Both the position numbers and the translations under genes were made by a program. The notes beneath the pieces were generated by a model. That model saw only the letters and a list, made by a program, of their open reading frames with translations, did not search any database and was not told the DNA's origin. DNA of 64,000 bases from Candidatus Methylopumilus turicensis (GTDB taxonomy: Bacteria > Pseudomonadota > Gammaproteobacteria > Burkholderiales > Methylophilaceae): the NCBI RefSeq assembly GCF_000953015.1, contig NZ_LN794158.1, positions 682,001 through 746,000 on the forward strand. The letters are read 5' to 3'. This document shows, in pieces, positions 63,432 through 64,000 of this stretch (the first letter of the stretch is position 1; every line of letters starts with the position of its first letter).

Positions 63432-64000
63432 ATGAATGCAGTCACGGATAATAATCAACCTTGGTCACGGGAAGAATTCGAAGAAAAACTTCGTACTAAA
63501 GGTCAGGGTTACCATATTTACCACCCAATTCATGTAGCAATGTATGAAGGTAAGTTAAGCAAAGAGCAGCTTCAGGCTTGGGTTGCTAACCGTTTTTATT
63601 ATCAAATCGGTATTCCACTTAAAGATGCTGCGATTCTCTCTAATTGCCCTGATAAAGAGGTTCGTAAAGAATGGATTGTGCGAATCACCGATCATGATGG
63701 TGTTGATGGTCAAGTTGGCGGCATTGAAGCTTGGATCCAATTGGGTGAAGCTGTTGGTCTAACCCGTGAGCAAGTCACCTCACTAAAATTAGTGAGCCCA
63801 GGTGTTAAATTTGCGGTGGATGCCTACATCAACTTTGCCCGTCAACGCCCATGGCAAGAGTCAGTATGTTCATCACTCACTGAATTATTTGCCCCGCATA
63901 TTCACCAGCAACGCATTAGCTCATGGCCAACGATGTACCCTTGGATTAAAGAGGATGGCTTGAGCTACTTCAAAAAACGTCTGACAGAAGCGCGCCGTGA
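63432..64000 (+). CDS. pqqC: PQQ synthase PqqC, 3' end beyond the window
   Basis: The first 189 codons of the enzyme that closes the rings and oxidises the last PQQ intermediate with oxygen. The frame runs from ATG 63432 (RBS AGGAG) to the edge without a stop. [34 protein letters not shown] and RITDHDG are typical. Family length is about 235-250 residues, so roughly the last quarter is missing. pqqD and pqqE are expected to follow outside. Confidence 0.96.
   Translation, partial: MNAVTDNNQPWSREEFEEKLRTKGQGYHIYHPIHVAMYEGKLSKEQLQAWVANRFYYQIGIPLKDAAILSNCPDKEVRKEWIVRITDHDGVDGQVGGIEAWIQLGEAVGLTREQVTSLKLVSPGVKFAVDAYINFARQRPWQESVCSSLTELFAPHIHQQRISSWPTMYPWIKEDGLSYFKKRLTEARR

Noticed and set aside
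1-64000. CRISPR array, prophage, insertion sequence or rRNA operon
   Set aside because: No regularly spaced short repeats, integrase, transposase or rRNA signatures were seen; the repeats present are REP units and one tandem duplication.

Overview
The window looks like a chromosomal segment of an obligate or near-obligate methylotrophic betaproteobacterium of the Methylophilaceae type (Methylotenera, Methylophilus or Methylobacillus-like). The main reasons are a complete formyltransferase/hydrolase operon (fhcBADC) divergent from a tetrahydromethanopterin (H4MPT) cluster (beta-RFAP synthase, mtdB, mch and three accessory genes) and the start of a PQQ operon (pqqA, pqqB, pqqC) at the right edge. 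The housekeeping genes also look betaproteobacterial (gyrA-serC-pheA-hisC, yhdP, glnE).

Layout. 0-19.7 kb: yhdP-like membrane-associated giant, an ABC-F ATPase, an unknown acidic protein, a YchJ-like protein, prfC, acs, glnE and a tripartite RND efflux operon. 19.85 kb: tRNA-Leu(UAG). 20-26 kb: dnaE, accA, a REP pair and tilS. 26.3-32.9 kb: a signalling/uptake region with a two-domain PepSY periplasmic protein, a membrane-anchored LuxR-type protein with a zinc-ribbon partner, a NarL-type response regulator and histidine kinase, and a divergent TonB-dependent receptor. Three near-identical short dyads lie in its intergenic gaps. 33-35.2 kb: purT, a group II truncated globin and a 265-bp tandem duplication. 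35.3-38.6 kb: two RhlE-type DEAD-box helicases, the second behind a long leader with a near-consensus promoter. 39-42.9 kb: typA, an orphan OmpR-type regulator overlapping an exported protein gene, and an IMPACT-family protein. 42.9-53.6 kb: the C1-transfer cluster. 53.7-59.6 kb: gyrA, serC, pheA, hisC. 59.7-64 kb: a membrane PAS-GGDEF-EAL protein, then pqqABC.

How the genes work together. MtdB, Mch and FhcABCD carry formaldehyde-level carbon bound to H4MPT through methylene, methenyl and formyl states to formate. The RFAP synthase and, by inference, the two ATP-grasp proteins and the CitG-like protein make or decorate the cofactors. PurT can return formate to purine synthesis. PqqABC make the quinone needed by methanol dehydrogenases, which are not in the window. 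The PepSY/TonB/two-component region is the best candidate for an undescribed system. Its PepSY protein resembles in architecture the lanthanide-binding PepSY protein described from Methylobacillus, and the shared dyads suggest one regulon, possibly for uptake of a metal used by PQQ dehydrogenases. That link is inference.

A family of 27-nt REP units arranged as pairs occurs at four places. Two of the units carry the same kind of 58-nt insertion, giving 85-nt arms. I see no phage, insertion sequence, CRISPR array or rRNA.
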